A stretch of 64,000 nt of DNA from contig VDFB02252616.1 in the NCBI GenBank assembly GCA_007258455.2, positions 124,975,760 through 125,039,759 of the forward strand, read 5' to 3'. The position numbers were made by a program, and so were the translations under genes. The stretch comes from Sequoia sempervirens (Eukaryota > Streptophyta > Pinopsida > Cupressales > Cupressaceae). Under the pieces are notes generated by a model. It saw nothing but the letters and a program-made list of their open reading frames with translations, was not told the origin of the DNA and made no database searches. The stretch's first letter is position 1. Each line of letters opens with the position of its first letter. This document shows positions 9,579-21,199 of this stretch, piece after piece.

Positions 9579-11327
9579 AAGCTTTACCCCAAATTCTACT
9601 AACTTTTGATCAAAAGAATGAAATAGTGCAATTTTTTATTGTTATGAAAGTCACGATAGAATGAAGATTCTATGACTTAAAAGATTTCTAGTCTTTAGCT
9701 CATGTTTTTCCCTGATTGAAAGGATGAAAATCCTGTTGGCGGGAATTTAAGCAAAAGATTAAGAAAAAATGATTTTTCACTTTATGAAGTTTGATTGTAG
9801 CTTCGTAAAAAAGATGGATTTGTGATAGATGCCTAATGTGATTGAGTTCTCTATTGCAGAAATTGATTTAGACGAGTAGAATATTCAATTGCAAGTTGGG
9901 GAATATAAGAAGAATGAATACGTTGACTGTGGTTGTGCCTTTGAGAAAGGGCTCTTCTTTGAAAGAAATCTCATGAGTATAATGGTTCTACAGCATAATC
10001 ATTAGTGAAACCTCTAACATAGTCATGATATCGATGGATAAAGGTTCTATGTTTAAGTAAAACCTTTCAACTTTGGTACAAGAATCATCTTTTCTTCAAT
10101 AGTTTCTTGTAGCCAAGTGGTTTCTTTGGATTTTTGATTCGTTTGAGAATGGACTTCTTGACAAAGGTTGTGGATTTCCAATCTCTTAACATGAGGGTAA
10201 TCAATGTATTTGTGAGTTTTGGATGATCTTACTAAATTAATGTTTTGAAGACACATCAAGCAAGTTGTATCTAATAGTTGTTTTTAAGTCCTATGCTAAA
10301 CATCAAGTGTATGATCAAAATGTTTGTCAAAAATTATTTTCACAGGTTTTACACATGACAGATAGTTCAAGCAAACTCACTCTTAGTACTCAAGTAGGTC
10401 ACCATAATAATCAACAGCCCACATCTTAGAACTGTGTAGACTCACATAGCCATGTCACCCCCAAAGGGGTGCCCGTGTTTTTTTCTTTTCTAGGCGCGTA
10501 CTCAGAGTGATGGAAGTGGATACCGGATCCCCTGAAAAAACTATCCTTGGCAATTATATGGTGAGTATCTTGGGGGTAGATTCTTCCCTCCCCTGCACTG
10601 TGATTATTATGATGTTCGGAAACTGACTTCGGCTGGATACTACACTAAGTTCGTAGTAAGGGTTTTCGTTCAGTGCAGCAAATGGTAGACTCCCTCGAGA
10701 GACCTCCCAACCTTTAGAACAAAGGCTTTGGGGATAGTTATCAATGCACACTACCGTCGAATGGTATTTTCATCAACCATCTGCATTTGATTAAAATGGG
10801 TTGGAAAACTTGGCTTTAGTTGTTCCCACTTAGGTCATTCCCATAGGGTGAGTACTTTTTCCCACTACGGTAGGCCTTTCTCAAAGGTTTTAATAAAGCT
10901 TAAAATTGCATAAAATAAAATAGATGAGTCTGGCATTTTGATCACCCAGTTAAGGGGAGAGCATAGGCCTATCACCTTTTAATCAAAGCAAGCAAGAGTT
11001 CAATTTTAAGCCCAAGTAAACAATTTTCTATGCTAGGTGAAGATATTGCTTCACAAAGACATGGAGTTCTTTTTAGTCCAAAATAGAAAATGAAGTGACT
11101 ATCATAGGATTGCTTCATTCCAATTAAGTGACTATCCTAGGATTGATTCATTTTTTTTGAATTTAAGTGACTATCCTAGGATTGCTTCATTTTTTTAAAG
11201 CTCATACTGGCCGTAGTTGTGTTGGATCCAGTCAAATCATATTTAAGTTACAGATTACAATTGCAGACTTTGAAAATCTATGCTGAAAATAAAAAAATGT
11301 GCTAAAATAGACATCAAGAGCGCTACT

Positions 11328-11579
11328 GAATCAATAATGGGTGCTACAGAATATATAAAGGGCGCTACAGGATGAGTAAATAGCATTGCAAGATACTTAA
11401 ACAGTGCTGCAGGATGTGGAAAGGGCGCTATAGGATGTGGAAAGGGTGCTACAGGATGCTTAAAGAGCGTTGCAGGATGTGGAAAGGGCACTATAGGATG
11501 CTTAAATAGCATTGTAGGATGATTAAAGAGTGTTGTAGGATGCGGAAAGGGCACTGTAATAGAGTTAAAAAGCGCTAAG
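11328..11579 (-). repeat. 21-bp tandem repeat, about 12 copies
   Basis: Consecutive 21-base units such as GGATGTGGAAAGGGCGCTACA and GGATGCTTAAAGAGCGTTGCA (split here by variant: GTGGAAAGGGC or CTTAAAGAGC in the middle). The two variants alternate irregularly. Because 21 is a multiple of three, the minus strand shows an apparent repetitive peptide (FPHPATLFKHPVAPF), but I regard this as a by-product. Degraded units continue for about two periods on the right. Confidence 0.88.
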
Positions 11580-11680
11580 CTGGGTGTAAACTACGTTGAA
11601 GTGTGTTTAATGCGCTAATACACTCTTTTGGCCATAACCTATCAAAAAAATCTGCAAAAAGATGTTAAAATTGGGGCAAG

Positions 11681-11699
11681 AGCCACACGGTGGGCACCA
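11681..11699 (-). other. Probable primer-binding site of gypsy element
   Basis: The minus strand reads TGGTGCCCACCGTGTGGCT four bases after a CA-ending sequence (CCCACACACA). From memory, this resembles the TGGYGCCCACCGTGGGGC-type site found after the 5' LTR of many plant Ty3/gypsy elements. I do not assign a tRNA. Confidence 0.5.
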
Positions 11700-11703
11700 A
11701 AAA

Positions 11704-12877
11704 TGTGTGTGGGAAATGTTAGTATCAAAATAAGATAATAAAAAAACACGAATGCAACATTAAACTAAAGAAAACTAAATAGAATGAAATCAAAGAAATC
11801 AAACAAAGCTTCTTCAGAATCGTTCCATTGTTCTCTATCTCCAGTGATTTTCTTGAAGCTACTACTCTCAGATTGTGTAAGCAAAGCTTCTCAGAATGGC
11901 AACCTGCAGAACGAGTATGCAAAGGGAGAGTACTTCTCTATCCTATATGCTGGTGGAGTGAAATGTTAGTATACGGATATGCACAGGGGCTGTGGATTAT
12001 GAATGCTATTGAAACTATGATATGAGGATGATAGGCCATGATATGAATTGCTAATATGTTAAGCTATGCTATACTATGATTCTAAAGGCTATGGATGCTA
12101 AAAGGTTGTGCTATTGCAAATTGGCTATAGTTTTCTCGTACAAAAGCTTCTTTGTTTTCAAAGACCCAGCAGTCCCTTTTAGAGATTTTTACAGGCAAGA
12201 GCCTGGTTGGCAAAGATCAATGGCTATGAGATTGTCTGGTAATTTTGAATGGTGAGAGATGGAGAGGTTGAGAGGAAGATGGAAGATGTTGGGAGGTTGG
12301 AGAGAAGAATGGAGGTTTTTCTTCAACCCATGGGAACAACTTTGCTCAGAAACAAAGAAATTAATTTTCTATTTTGAAGTTGTTTCATGCTTGTTGCAGA
12401 TAATTCCAAATTAAATAAATTTATTTAATTTTATGTGAGTTTGAGGATTTAAAAGATTTTTGAAATATTTGATGTGAATGGACATTAGAATATTTAATTA
12501 AATATTTTGGAATATTTAATTGTGATGTGACTTTAGAAGAATTAATCAAATATTTGGAATATTTAATTATGAATGGAATATTTTTAGAAAAGAAGAATAT
12601 TTAATCTTTATTTGAATAAAATATTCAAACCAAGATTATATGATAATTAATATAAATAAAGCATAATTTTTATTTAATTAATTAAGAAATGGATAAGAAA
12701 AGTGATTAAATAAACTTATTTAATCGAAATGAAAGAATGAACAATATAAATAAATTATTTAGATTTATTTATATGCAGATTGAATTCAGAGATTTAATTA
12801 AATATTAAAAATATTTAATTAATTACCAGACTATTGTGATGTGACCATTTTTAGGTGTATACACACCTTTTTCAACA
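11704..12877 (-). repeat. Probable 5' LTR of the gypsy element
   Basis: On the minus strand the region would begin TGTTGAAAAAGGTGTG and end CCCACACACA, giving TG...CA ends next to the primer-site-like motif. The length of about 1.2 kb is reasonable for a gypsy LTR. No second copy exists in the window, so the outer boundary is a guess from the TG dinucleotide and is the weakest part of the call. Confidence 0.4.
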
Positions 12878-13800
12878 TCAAATAGACAGTTTCAACATAG
12901 AATAAAACACCTACATCTCTGTATTCATAGAATCACACCATTTTTGCAATCATGGACCCAAACCCTTTGTAGCAATGCCCCATGACAAAAGTAGGTGTAT
13001 CATGTAAACTATTTTGAACCATCCCAATCTATTAGCACCTCTTGGGACCTTTTTTACACTTGTTCACATATCTCAATATCAAATAAACTTGTTTTGTAAC
13101 AAACAACTAAAAACATGACTATACGATGTAAAAACCAATCAATTAGCCCTAATTTACAAATGAAGTGGTCTTAAAACATCATCAAATTACCAAATGACTA
13201 CAAAAATTCCTTTAATCAGTCACAAAACTCAAAAAACATCAACTTTCAAAAGTAGATAGGACCAATATTACACTGAACACTAAAACCCTCAGTATATGCC
13301 TTGGAAGTCTTCACAAAGCAGGGACTTATTAGAAATAGCCTTCCCAAACCTTTTAAAACTTAGCCACTACTTCAAATAGGTCAGGATATGTCTGAACATA
13401 CTCAAGGAATCATCCACCAGTCTTCATGCATATTTCCTTAACATCTACCAACTTGTAGCCATCTTTTTCCATTGAAAAACTTTGTATTTTCTAATAAAAC
13501 AACAATCAAATGCTTGTTTCTTGTCTTCCTTATTCCAAAAAACACACACAAATCACTTAAAACATACTAAAGACTCCCTAAAACATCCATCCCACCAATC
13601 TTCTATACCTTACATCAGTGGATTAGTGTATTCAATCTTCACAAGACTCTCAAACCCTTGACTAGGTTTTCAAACCAGATTTTATGAAAAAAAATTAAAA
13701 CACATCCTAAACTCACTAAAGCCTCTCAAAATCAACTTAGTTTGAATTCTCACACATTCCTATATGGAATCAAAACAAGATTCCCACTTAAGAACTACTG
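12878..13800. other. No recognisable gene
   Basis: AT-rich sequence with many short C-rich words (for example AAACCCTTTGTAGC). No domain-bearing frame on either strand. Possibly internal sequence of the LTR-like repeat that ends at 14234. Confidence 0.5.
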
Positions 13801-14234
13801 TACAATCCATATAGGATTGGCAATGAGAGAAAACACAGAAAAATTGGAAACAAGGAAGTTTATTGCCAAAATTTGATTCAAGAATACAAAAACTTATATG
13901 TTGTCTCAACCTTCCAATGCTTTAAATAGATGTTCCAAGTAGTTAAAGCAACTTCCTTTACAAATTCAACAACCCATCCTTTCACTTTCCCACAAAAGAC
14001 TTTTCAACTTCCTGATTTTGTGCTTTTTTTTGCATCTTTTACACTATTGACAACTTTTTAGCAATTTTACAAATTTTGCTTTTTCCATCTTTTGACCTCC
14101 TAAAGACCTCTTAAAGACTTTAAATATATTGAATATGACCACCCAAGACCTTTTACAATACTTTACAATTGAAAATTGAAATTTTGCAAATTTTTCCTTT
14201 TGAATGTATTTTGAGGACAAGGTGCTCCTACACC
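13800..14234 (-). repeat. Dispersed LTR-like repeat, copy 1
   Basis: On the minus strand it begins TGTAGGAGCACC and shares diverged words with the repeats at 49200-49664, 59344-60330 and 63672-64000 (AAAATGCAAAA..GCACAAA, CAGGAAGTTGAAAAG, GGGTTG). An AATAAACTTCC word near 13858 on the minus strand could be a polyadenylation signal. The family looks like LTRs of an unidentified element. Confidence 0.45.
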
Positions 14235-14460
14235 AGAGGCGCACTATAGATTGGAGAGGAGAAAATTGCATTTTAAATTTTGCCTCTTTTTTATTTCCAA
14301 GAAGTCTAAAATTTTTTAGGCACTATAGTTTTTAATCTACTTGAAATTCTTCATATTTAAAACAAAAAACTTTCCCTCCTTTCTTATGATCTATGTTAGG
14401 AAGAATTTGAAAGCCATAAGGAACCTGAAAAGTAGGTTCTTATAGAAAATTTAGAGTATG

Positions 14461-15550
14461 ATGCTACGCCCTTAATATTACTGTACATCGGGTTATGAAT
14501 AGTCGGCTTGTGGCTATCTTAACTCTCTATTAAGTCATATTATCATTAGTATATTGTTATTTAGTTATTTAGGTCGGCCTAAGTCTTTATAGGTGTGTCT
14601 AAGTCGGCCTAGGTGATATCCTTGGCATAAATAGGTATATATAGGAGGTTGTGAGTCTTATTTCATCATCAAGTGTGAAGTGTGTTCTCATTAGAGATAT
14701 TTGGAGGTTTTCCCCCTCGAAGTGGCTTGTTATTCTTAGTTATTATCAAGTATTTTCAGCATATTTCATATCATATTCTTCTATTGTGCAAGTTATTTCA
14801 TAACATATGATTTGAATTGTAAAATTTTATTTTGAATTTTTTCTTTCATAGTAATAGGAGAAAGTGATATATTGAGGAATAAGAAATTTGTTTTAGAGGG
14901 TTATCAAACTGTTGCTTTTTGTAAAGTGAATATTATGTAATTAAGTGCATTATCTATTGAAACCAACACTTAATCTCCAAAAAAATATAATATAAATATC
15001 TTTTTTGTGGGTCTTATTTGAAGGGACAAAGGGGGGTATCTATTTGCAAATATCTCTCTAGAACTTGTGTTAAAATTTTGCGTCTTTGTGCACATCCCTT
15101 TATGGAAAATATGGCAGGAATTTTTTTTCTTGATTATCTTGATGCATATCTTCTCCTTTTTTCTATCCAGAGAACCAATTCTTCTCTTGATTATCTTGAT
15201 CCATATCTTCTCCTTCCTTCTTTTGTCTAGAGAACCAGTTCTTCTATTAATTATCTCGATGCATATGTTCTCCTTTCTTCTATCCAATGAACCAGTTATT
15301 CTCTTGATTATCTTGATGCATATCTTCTCCTTCAGTATCTCAAAAAAAAAAAACAAAAAAAATGTAATGGTTTTTTTCTATGTAAGAGCTAGCTATATTT
15401 GAAAGGAGTTAAAAGTTGTAACTACAATATGTTGGTGTCTGTATGAAAGAGTCGATGCTCACATAGTATGTGCTATTTCATTTTGATTAATATAAAGTTT
15501 CCATTTCTATTTATCTTTGTTGTATCATCTACCTTTTAAATTCAAAAAAG
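14461..15550 (+). repeat. LTR-like region(s) upstream of a primer-binding site
   Basis: Begins TGATGCTACGCCC and contains a TATA-like word (GCATAAATAGGTATATA) near 14620-14640, followed by sequence that could be a transcript leader. It ends with TTTTAAATTCA just before the primer site at 15551. It may be one LTR or two fused fragments. No matching second LTR was found. Confidence 0.35.
15129..15340. repeat. 57-60-bp tandem repeat, 3.7 copies
   Basis: Four starts of the phrase TTGATTATCTTGATGCATAT are spaced 57, 60 and 57 bases apart, each followed by a pyrimidine run and AGAACCAGTTCTT. The array lies within the LTR-like region and explains the apparent repetitive ORFs on both strands. Confidence 0.88.
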
Positions 15551-15563
15551 TGGTATCAGAGTC
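15551..15563 (+). other. Primer-binding site (initiator Met tRNA)
   Basis: TGGTATCAGAGTC matches the standard plant copia-type site TGGTATCAGAGC over 11 bases. It lies a few bases after a possible LTR end (ATTCA). Confidence 0.65.
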
Positions 15564-16840
15564 GTAGGGTGTCCAAGAATCCATCAAGACTTGAATTCAA
15601 GCATAATAGTTATGTCTGCAAACATCACAAAAGGGGTCGCAAAGATTAATGAGGAGCCGCTGCTAGGGGGGATTGCAGAAGGAGAGAAGCTATCAAATAT
15701 AACATATCAAAAGCCACATCTTGTGCCTAGATCGTTAGGAGATAAGGCCGCAGTTGTTTTATGAGTTGTTTGAGAGAAGTTGCAGCTTGAATAGTGAATA
15801 GGTTTGGCCAACCAGAATAAAAGTTGTTTAAGTGATTGGATAGAAGGAATATGAAGATTTATGTTGTCAAACTTATGAGTCATAAGAGATTGTAGAGTTT
15901 AAAGTTCAAGATCGTAGATTTTAAGAAAGAGATAATGTGAGGAGCTGCTAGTGTTGATGCAAGAGGTGAGGTGCAACTTAGGAGGATGCTTTTTTGAAGC
16001 ACAATAATGAGAGGAGCATTGCAGCCAAGAAATATGAGGTGATGTTATAAGAGGCCAAAAGAAGTCAGAAATTACAAAGGGGGTCGCAAAAATTGCTCCA
16101 ATGGACCATAGCCAAAGGAAAGTGCCAAAGTAAAAGTTTGGTAGTTCCAAAAAGTATAGAAAAGAAAATCACAAGTTTATAAATCATTTTTGTAGATTTT
16201 TTAGCTATTGCTAGAAGGCAGTTCACATAAATTTGTGAATGGGGTTGATAAGAAAAGAGTCTGTTAAAAAAAAAATCACTAAATTGTCTCGAGAAAGCCG
16301 CAAGTGTTTTGTCAATGGAGAAGAAATTATTTATTACATAAGTAGTTGTCGAGTAAGTAAGAAGCCACATCCTTGAAAGGGAGATATAAGAAAGAGTTAA
16401 AAAGTTTACAAAAATTCAGCTCAAGCATATGATGTTGTAAGGAAATCTCTAAAAAGAGATCAAGTAGTTTTGGAAGAGGTGCATAAATATCGTAGCGGCA
16501 GCTGTTAAAAGGCAGCACTATTCCATAGGAGGTTCACAATCATATTTTTTTGGTAACAGTTTGAAGGAGGACGTTTGAGAATGTGGGAGAATGTGAAGCT
16601 ACCAAAAAAGTGAGAGGAGTTGCTAATGGAGATCAAAATAACAAAGGAGGCTAGACAAGTGAAGCTATAAACTGTCAAGGAAATAATATGGTTGATTGTA
16701 GTAGCATTATGTGTTTGTGAATGAGGCTAGCCGAGCCAATGGAAGTTAGGATCCTCGAGCATCTGTAGAGTAGGTCAAAGGGACATGTTGAGGAAAAAAT
16801 AGTGTCACACCTGAACCCACAATGGACTAGTGACAAGAAG
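15564..16840 (+). mobile_element. Probable internal region of a non-autonomous LTR element
   Basis: Follows the primer-binding site. It opens with a 50-codon frame (15612-15764; MSANITKGVAKINEEPLL, ending DKAAVVL) and then has no long frame. Purine-rich sequence carries recurring words such as GGTCGCAAAGATT/GGTCGCAAAAATT and GCCGCAAGTG. No gag or pol domain is recognised, so it may be a large-retrotransposon-derivative type element or a badly decayed copia element. Confidence 0.3.
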
Positions 16841-16848
16841 GGTAGAGA

Positions 16849-16900
16849 CCATGGTTAGAGCATCCCAACAGAAAATTGGGATTTCCTAGGTTCAATCCAT
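16849..16900 (+). repeat. Possible tRNA-derived SINE head
   Basis: TGGTTAGAGCATCC (like the tRNA A box and D arm) is followed about 35 bases later by GGTTCAATCC, a close match to the B box GGTTCRANNCC. This spacing is normal for RNA polymerase III promoters of tRNA-derived SINEs. There is no acceptor stem for a real tRNA gene and no obvious poly-A or T-rich tail. Confidence 0.3.
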
Positions 16901-17499
16901 GGAATTTAAAAATTACAGATGTTGAAGCATCAATGGAAAATTTCAAGAAAGTAATAGAGATTCGTAGTTGAGATTAAATCCACTGTCAAGCTAATATTTT
17001 TTTCATCTATGTAGTGCAGCCCCTTGGCAAGCTTTTTAGGATGGGAATATAGTAACATGAGTATTTCTTTTAGGTTGTCTTCAAAAGGATAGGGCTATAT
17101 TGTATACATTGAGAATTTGTCACTCCTTTAACAACCCTGTTGAAAAACCCTATAACTACAAAATAGGCCTAAAGTTTAATTTTATTTTTTTTCAAACGTA
17201 CCATATTTGTTTATGGCTCTACACTTTCCCATTTGCTATACCAAGATTATGTAAACAAAGAAAAAAAGATAAAAATGATATTGTTTTTCTCTCTCCATTC
17301 ACTCCAACCAAGAAAATACAACGCATTGTGAATGCAAAAAAAATTAGAGAGATTAATATATAGTGTTTTGGACTCAAAGTTTGGCTACTACCACTTTTTT
17401 ATCCACTTTCTTCTATGAACCAACATGCTTCGCGCTCACTGGAAAGAACTCGACACCATGTGTCACTTGTTTCTAATTCAAATTATCTTCTAGATTTTA
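16901..17499. other. No recognisable gene
   Basis: AT-rich sequence. A short frame at 17100-17363 has no known domain. May include the 3' sequence of the element carrying the hammerhead-like motif. Confidence 0.5.
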
Positions 17500-17566
17500 T
17501 TACATGTATAAGATTTTTGCATCAACGTTTCGGATCACACTCTATGATCCATCATCAGGATGTAAG
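17500..17566 (-). ncRNA. Hammerhead-ribozyme-like motif (Penelope-type)
   Basis: The minus strand reads CTGATGA, then a perfect 6-bp stem (GGATCA with TGATCC, 7-base loop), then GAAAC, the conserved hammerhead core around stem II. Outside it TTACAT pairs with ATGTAA, a candidate stem I. The whole CCTGATGATGGATC...GATCCGAAACGTTG phrase resembles motifs I know from conifer and animal Penelope-like elements. Uncertain points: one extra base between CTGATGA and stem II, a very short stem III, and no unambiguous NUH cleavage triplet. No Penelope RT/GIY-YIG gene is visible nearby. Confidence 0.5.
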
Positions 17567-17639
17567 AGAGCTAGAGGAGAAGAAAATATCAATTGATATC
17601 ATTAATTTTTTATTTACTTATTATTTATAAAAGTATTAG

Positions 17640-19150
17640 TTTAAATTATTTAAATATTAAAAACTTTAAAACTATTTTTTTGAGAAAAAATTAGTTTTTG
17701 ATTGGTCTACAACTAGCTTATCTATCTTATTCGATAATTTATATAGAATAAGATATATCAATTTGTAGGCATTCATTTAATTATTTTGTTGTTGTGTGTT
17801 TGTAATAATAAATTTATTTTGTATCATTTTATATAATTGGATTATATTATAGGAATGTTGAGAACAACCACATATGTATGATATTTAACTAAACAAAGTT
17901 GAATGACTATTGTTTATACATATGAACATTGTATTGAATGGAAAAGTTTCTAACTTACATTAATTGTATTCTAAGACTTGGACTAATTATTAAACCCCAT
18001 TATTTTTTATGATTCCAATCTCAATTAATTGAGAATCAAAATATCACAATCAATTTTTAGGGACCTTTGATCCAATTGACTATTAATGGAAAAAAGCCAG
18101 TAATCAATAATTAATAAGCTACAACTTTGGCCCTATTTGTACCATTTGGTCATGACCTCTTCATCCTTCATACTATAATGCTACAAGTCCAAATGAGTTG
18201 CTTTCTTGGTATGCAAAGATGTTTTGCATAAAACTCACTTTGATGAAGAATGACAATTTCAACACTACAATGACAAACTTTATTCTTGACAAATGCAAAA
18301 GAGTTATAATGTGAAGATGTTTTGCTCATAGTTATTTGATTGAATTATGAAAATTTGAGAATGCAGGATGATAAATCTTTGATTTGATTTTGTGAGATTG
18401 GTAACCTTGAGTTCAGATTTTGTGTATGTCTTATGGTGTATTATTAATGCTTTAAAAATGTTGAGGCTAAATTTTTAAAATTTAGATTTAAAGTGTATAA
18501 TGAGAGCAAAGCTTTATGTTTAGGGATCATTCTTTTGTTCATAATTATTTGAATGAATTATAAACTATCATATCTATCTTATTAAATAACATATATAAAT
18601 AACATCAAGATATATCATTTTGAATGAGTTAATTTGTTTATTATTATTTTTTAACATATTTATATTGCCTTTGTATTATTTTTAAAATTATAATATATTA
18701 TGCTTATTATTATTAAAAATAATTTTTTTTATAAATTTAATCATTTTTTAAATTAGATTTAATTAAATAATATTATAATATTATCTAAACATCAAATATT
18801 ATAAATTTAATAAAATTTATATAATACTTATTTTTATATATATTTAATTTAATGCAATTATTTTTAGCATGATATTATAATATTTAGATATTTTCTATTT
18901 AATATTTATATAGACTATACATTATTAAATATAAATATAATTTAACTTCTTATAGATATTACTAATTAAATATATTATAAGTTTAATATTTATTTTTTAA
19001 ATATAGAGTATATTTTATTAAAATTATTAAAATGTTACATATATTATCTAAGTTTAGTATTTCTCTATATTTATTTTTAAAATATATATTATATTTATTG
19101 GAAAATATATTTAATTTATATTTATTATTGCATATTTTATGAAATATGAT
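17640..19150. other. Very AT-rich stretch, no gene
   Basis: Long A/T runs and no domain-bearing frame. It includes one copy (18411-18497) of a repeat of about 85 bp found again at 24601-24687. Confidence 0.7.
18411..18497 (+). repeat. Dispersed 85-bp repeat, copy 1
   Basis: Contains CAGATTTTGTGTATGTCTTA and TTAATGCTTTAAAAATGTTG; 24601-24687 carries the same words in the same orientation with few changes. Confidence 0.8.
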
Positions 19151-19184
19151 GCATATTATTAAACAAATATTATATACATGCATT

Positions 19185-19425
19185 CTCTTTTCCTCCCACC
19201 CTATCTCTATCTCCATACATCTACCCCCTCTCTACTATTTTTCTCTATCACCACATGTATCTCTCACTCTTGGCCCCTCTATATATTCCTCTCTACCTCT
19301 CTCTCTATCACTTCCTATATCTTTATCTTTCTATCTCTCCATCTCCCCCTCTCTCATCATCTCCCTCTTTATATCTCTATTTCCCCCTTTCCCTCTTTCT
19401 CTCTCATTCCATTGCTCCCTGTAAT
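19185..19425 (+). repeat. Pyrimidine-rich simple-sequence tract
   Basis: Degenerate (CTCTAT)/(CTCTCC) sequence on the plus strand. It gives spurious Leu/Ser-rich ORFs in all three forward frames. Confidence 0.9.
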
Positions 19426-19429
19426 GCCC

Positions 19430-20020
19430 CATCATGTGAACCCCAAGGGATAACTAATGCAAAAATTACAGCACAATTTTTTTTTCCAATTCAATTCTAA
19501 ATCTTATCTTCAAGATTTATTTGAATTCACATTAACTTCCCATATTCTAATGATTATCCTTCTATATTTTTTTGGTTTTAACTGATTTTTCTTTATTCAA
19601 TTTAATATTTTATTTCCTTTTTATATATATCCTTTGAAGAATTATCCTCTTAAAAAAAAAAATAGTATTATTATTCATCATTAAATATAACTTAGAATGA
19701 TACTTTTTATAAAACACATTGTTTTATCATATTTAAATAATTACCCCCACATAATGGTAAATTATCAATTAAATATAATGTTTTTATAATGAAACTTAAT
19801 TTACAAAATGATAACTATTTAATTATCATATAATTTTCCCACATTCATTTAAGTTACCATGCAGGAAAATTTTAATTTAATTGATGGATTAAACAAGGTC
19901 ATTATCAAATTACATACCATATAATAATGCACATAACAACTATACACAAATACACACATACAACAACTCAAGTACACTTTTAACAAATGAAAAAAACACG
20001 ACCAGCCAACAACAACTTAC
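19430..20020. other. AT-rich spacer, no gene
   Basis: AT-rich DNA with AAT and TTTAATT words between the two pyrimidine tracts. Nothing recognisable. Confidence 0.6.
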
Positions 20021-20049
20021 TTGTATGCCAAGAACAATCACAATGAAGG

Positions 20050-20423
20050 GGCACTACACTCCCTCTATATATATTTATCTATCGCTCTCACACTGCTTCT
20101 ATATTTCCCAAGTTATATCTCTTTATTCCTATCTCTCTATCTCTCCTTATTACTCCCTTTTTCTATTTATCTCTACTTCTCTCTCCTCTCTCTATTTGAC
20201 TCCCCCCTCTCTATCTATTTGTAAATATATATCCCTCTCCATAGCTCTCTCTTACTCATATACACATACTCCCTCTTTCTCCTTCCCTACCTCTATCTCA
20301 CTCTTTATACTTTCACCTATCTCTACCTCTCTATTACTTATCTCTATCACCTTTCTCTCACTCTTTCCCCCTCTATCTCTATCTCCCTATCTCTCCCTCC
20401 CCCTCTTTATCTATACCTCATTT
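20050..20423 (+). repeat. Pyrimidine-rich tract ending at assembly gap
   Basis: The same type of degenerate CTCTAT/CTCCCT sequence as at 19185-19425, running directly into a 100-N gap. The gap probably marks an unassembled part of this low-complexity tract. Confidence 0.9.
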
Positions 20424-20523
20424 NNNNNNNNNNNNNNNNNNNNNNNNNNNNNNNNNNNNNNNNNNNNNNNNNNNNNNNNNNNNNNNNNNNNNNNNNNNNN
20501 NNNNNNNNNNNNNNNNNNNNNNN
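20424..20523. other. Assembly gap (100 N)
   Basis: Exactly 100 N, a conventional placeholder for a gap of unknown size. Reading frames drawn across it are meaningless. Confidence 1.
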
Positions 20524-20569
20524 GAAGGAAGAGACACTTTACCATGTCTTACAAAATTCTCATCCTTCT

Positions 20570-20930
20570 CTATTTCCCTACAAGTTACTCTAACATTGGA
20601 GGTGACTAACGAGAAGTTATGGGGGCTTTTGGAGACATGCCAAGTCAATGTCTTGAGATTTGAGGTAAAGACAACCAAATATTGGCCCTATGCTAGGGAT
20701 GGAAATGATCATTTTGTGAAGAACTACTTGGAATTTTAGGAAAGACATAACAACTATAAATAGAATGTTCTCCTTGAAGACATGGGTCTCAAAGAAAATT
20801 AGAGAATTACTGAGGGTGATTGCAAGCTAGAGGTGGTTAGAAACATTGACATCTTAAAGATCAATCCACCCATTGGGTTTTATGACATGGATGTATACAA
20901 TGAAAGCTATAATATCTAGGTTGCTATGGC
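20570..20930 (+). pseudogene. Decayed coding fragment, unrecognised
   Basis: One plus frame reads QVTLTLEVTNEKLWGLLE, FEVKTTKYWPYARDGNDHFV and KNYLEF before a stop, and a later segment reads NIDILKINPPIGFYDMD. The composition is less biased than the surroundings and looks like past coding sequence. No family is recognised. It lies just after the assembly gap, so its start may be missing. Confidence 0.3.
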
Positions 20931-20939
20931 TTTGAGCGC

Positions 20940-21199
20940 TAAAAATTGTTCATATATGTAACATCTTTTCATATCTGTGTTGGTTTGTGGTCTCCTAGAC
21001 TCATTATTCTCTTTTTGAGTGCAATATGTACTAGATGTAACCTTCTTTTTCTTGGGTATTATATAATCAATTCAAAAAAATTGTGCAAAGCTTCTTTTTT
21101 TTTTATAAAATTTGTTATTTATAATTATGATTTGAAATCATAATTACAAATAATTTTTATTTATAAAATATAATAGTATTTGCACAAATTTGAGAAAGC
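20940..21199. other. AT-rich stretch, no gene
   Basis: AT-rich lead-in to the tandem repeat. It includes a palindromic patch (TTATGATTTGAAATCATAA near 21125-21143). Confidence 0.6.

Larger units (their letters stand above)
9579..11703 (-). other. Long leader of the gypsy element
   Basis: Between gag and the probable LTR are about 2.1 kb without a convincing ORF. The part at 10440-10900 is less AT-rich than its surroundings and contains a short perfect hairpin (CACCCC-CAAA-GGGGTG, 10456-10471). At 11060-11190 a phrase GTGACTATCCTAGGATTG-like recurs three times. Long untranslated leaders are known in some plant gypsy lineages (Tat/Ogre-type). Assignment to this element rests on orientation and the primer-site-like motif at its far end. 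Confidence 0.5.

Noticed and set aside
10456..10471. Rho-independent-type terminator
   Set aside because: Perfect 6-bp hairpin, but the organism is a eukaryote and the position is inside a retroelement leader.
11255..11554. Repetitive His/Pro/Phe protein at 11.3-11.5 kb
   Set aside because: Translation of the 21-bp repeat; lies in the untranslated leader of a retroelement.
16849..16900. A functional tRNA gene
   Set aside because: A- and B-box-like words are present but no paired acceptor stem or anticodon arm can be drawn.
19146..20609. Leu/Ser-rich proteins around 19.2 and 20.1 kb
   Set aside because: Artefacts of pyrimidine-rich low-complexity DNA, open in all forward frames; one runs through 100 N.
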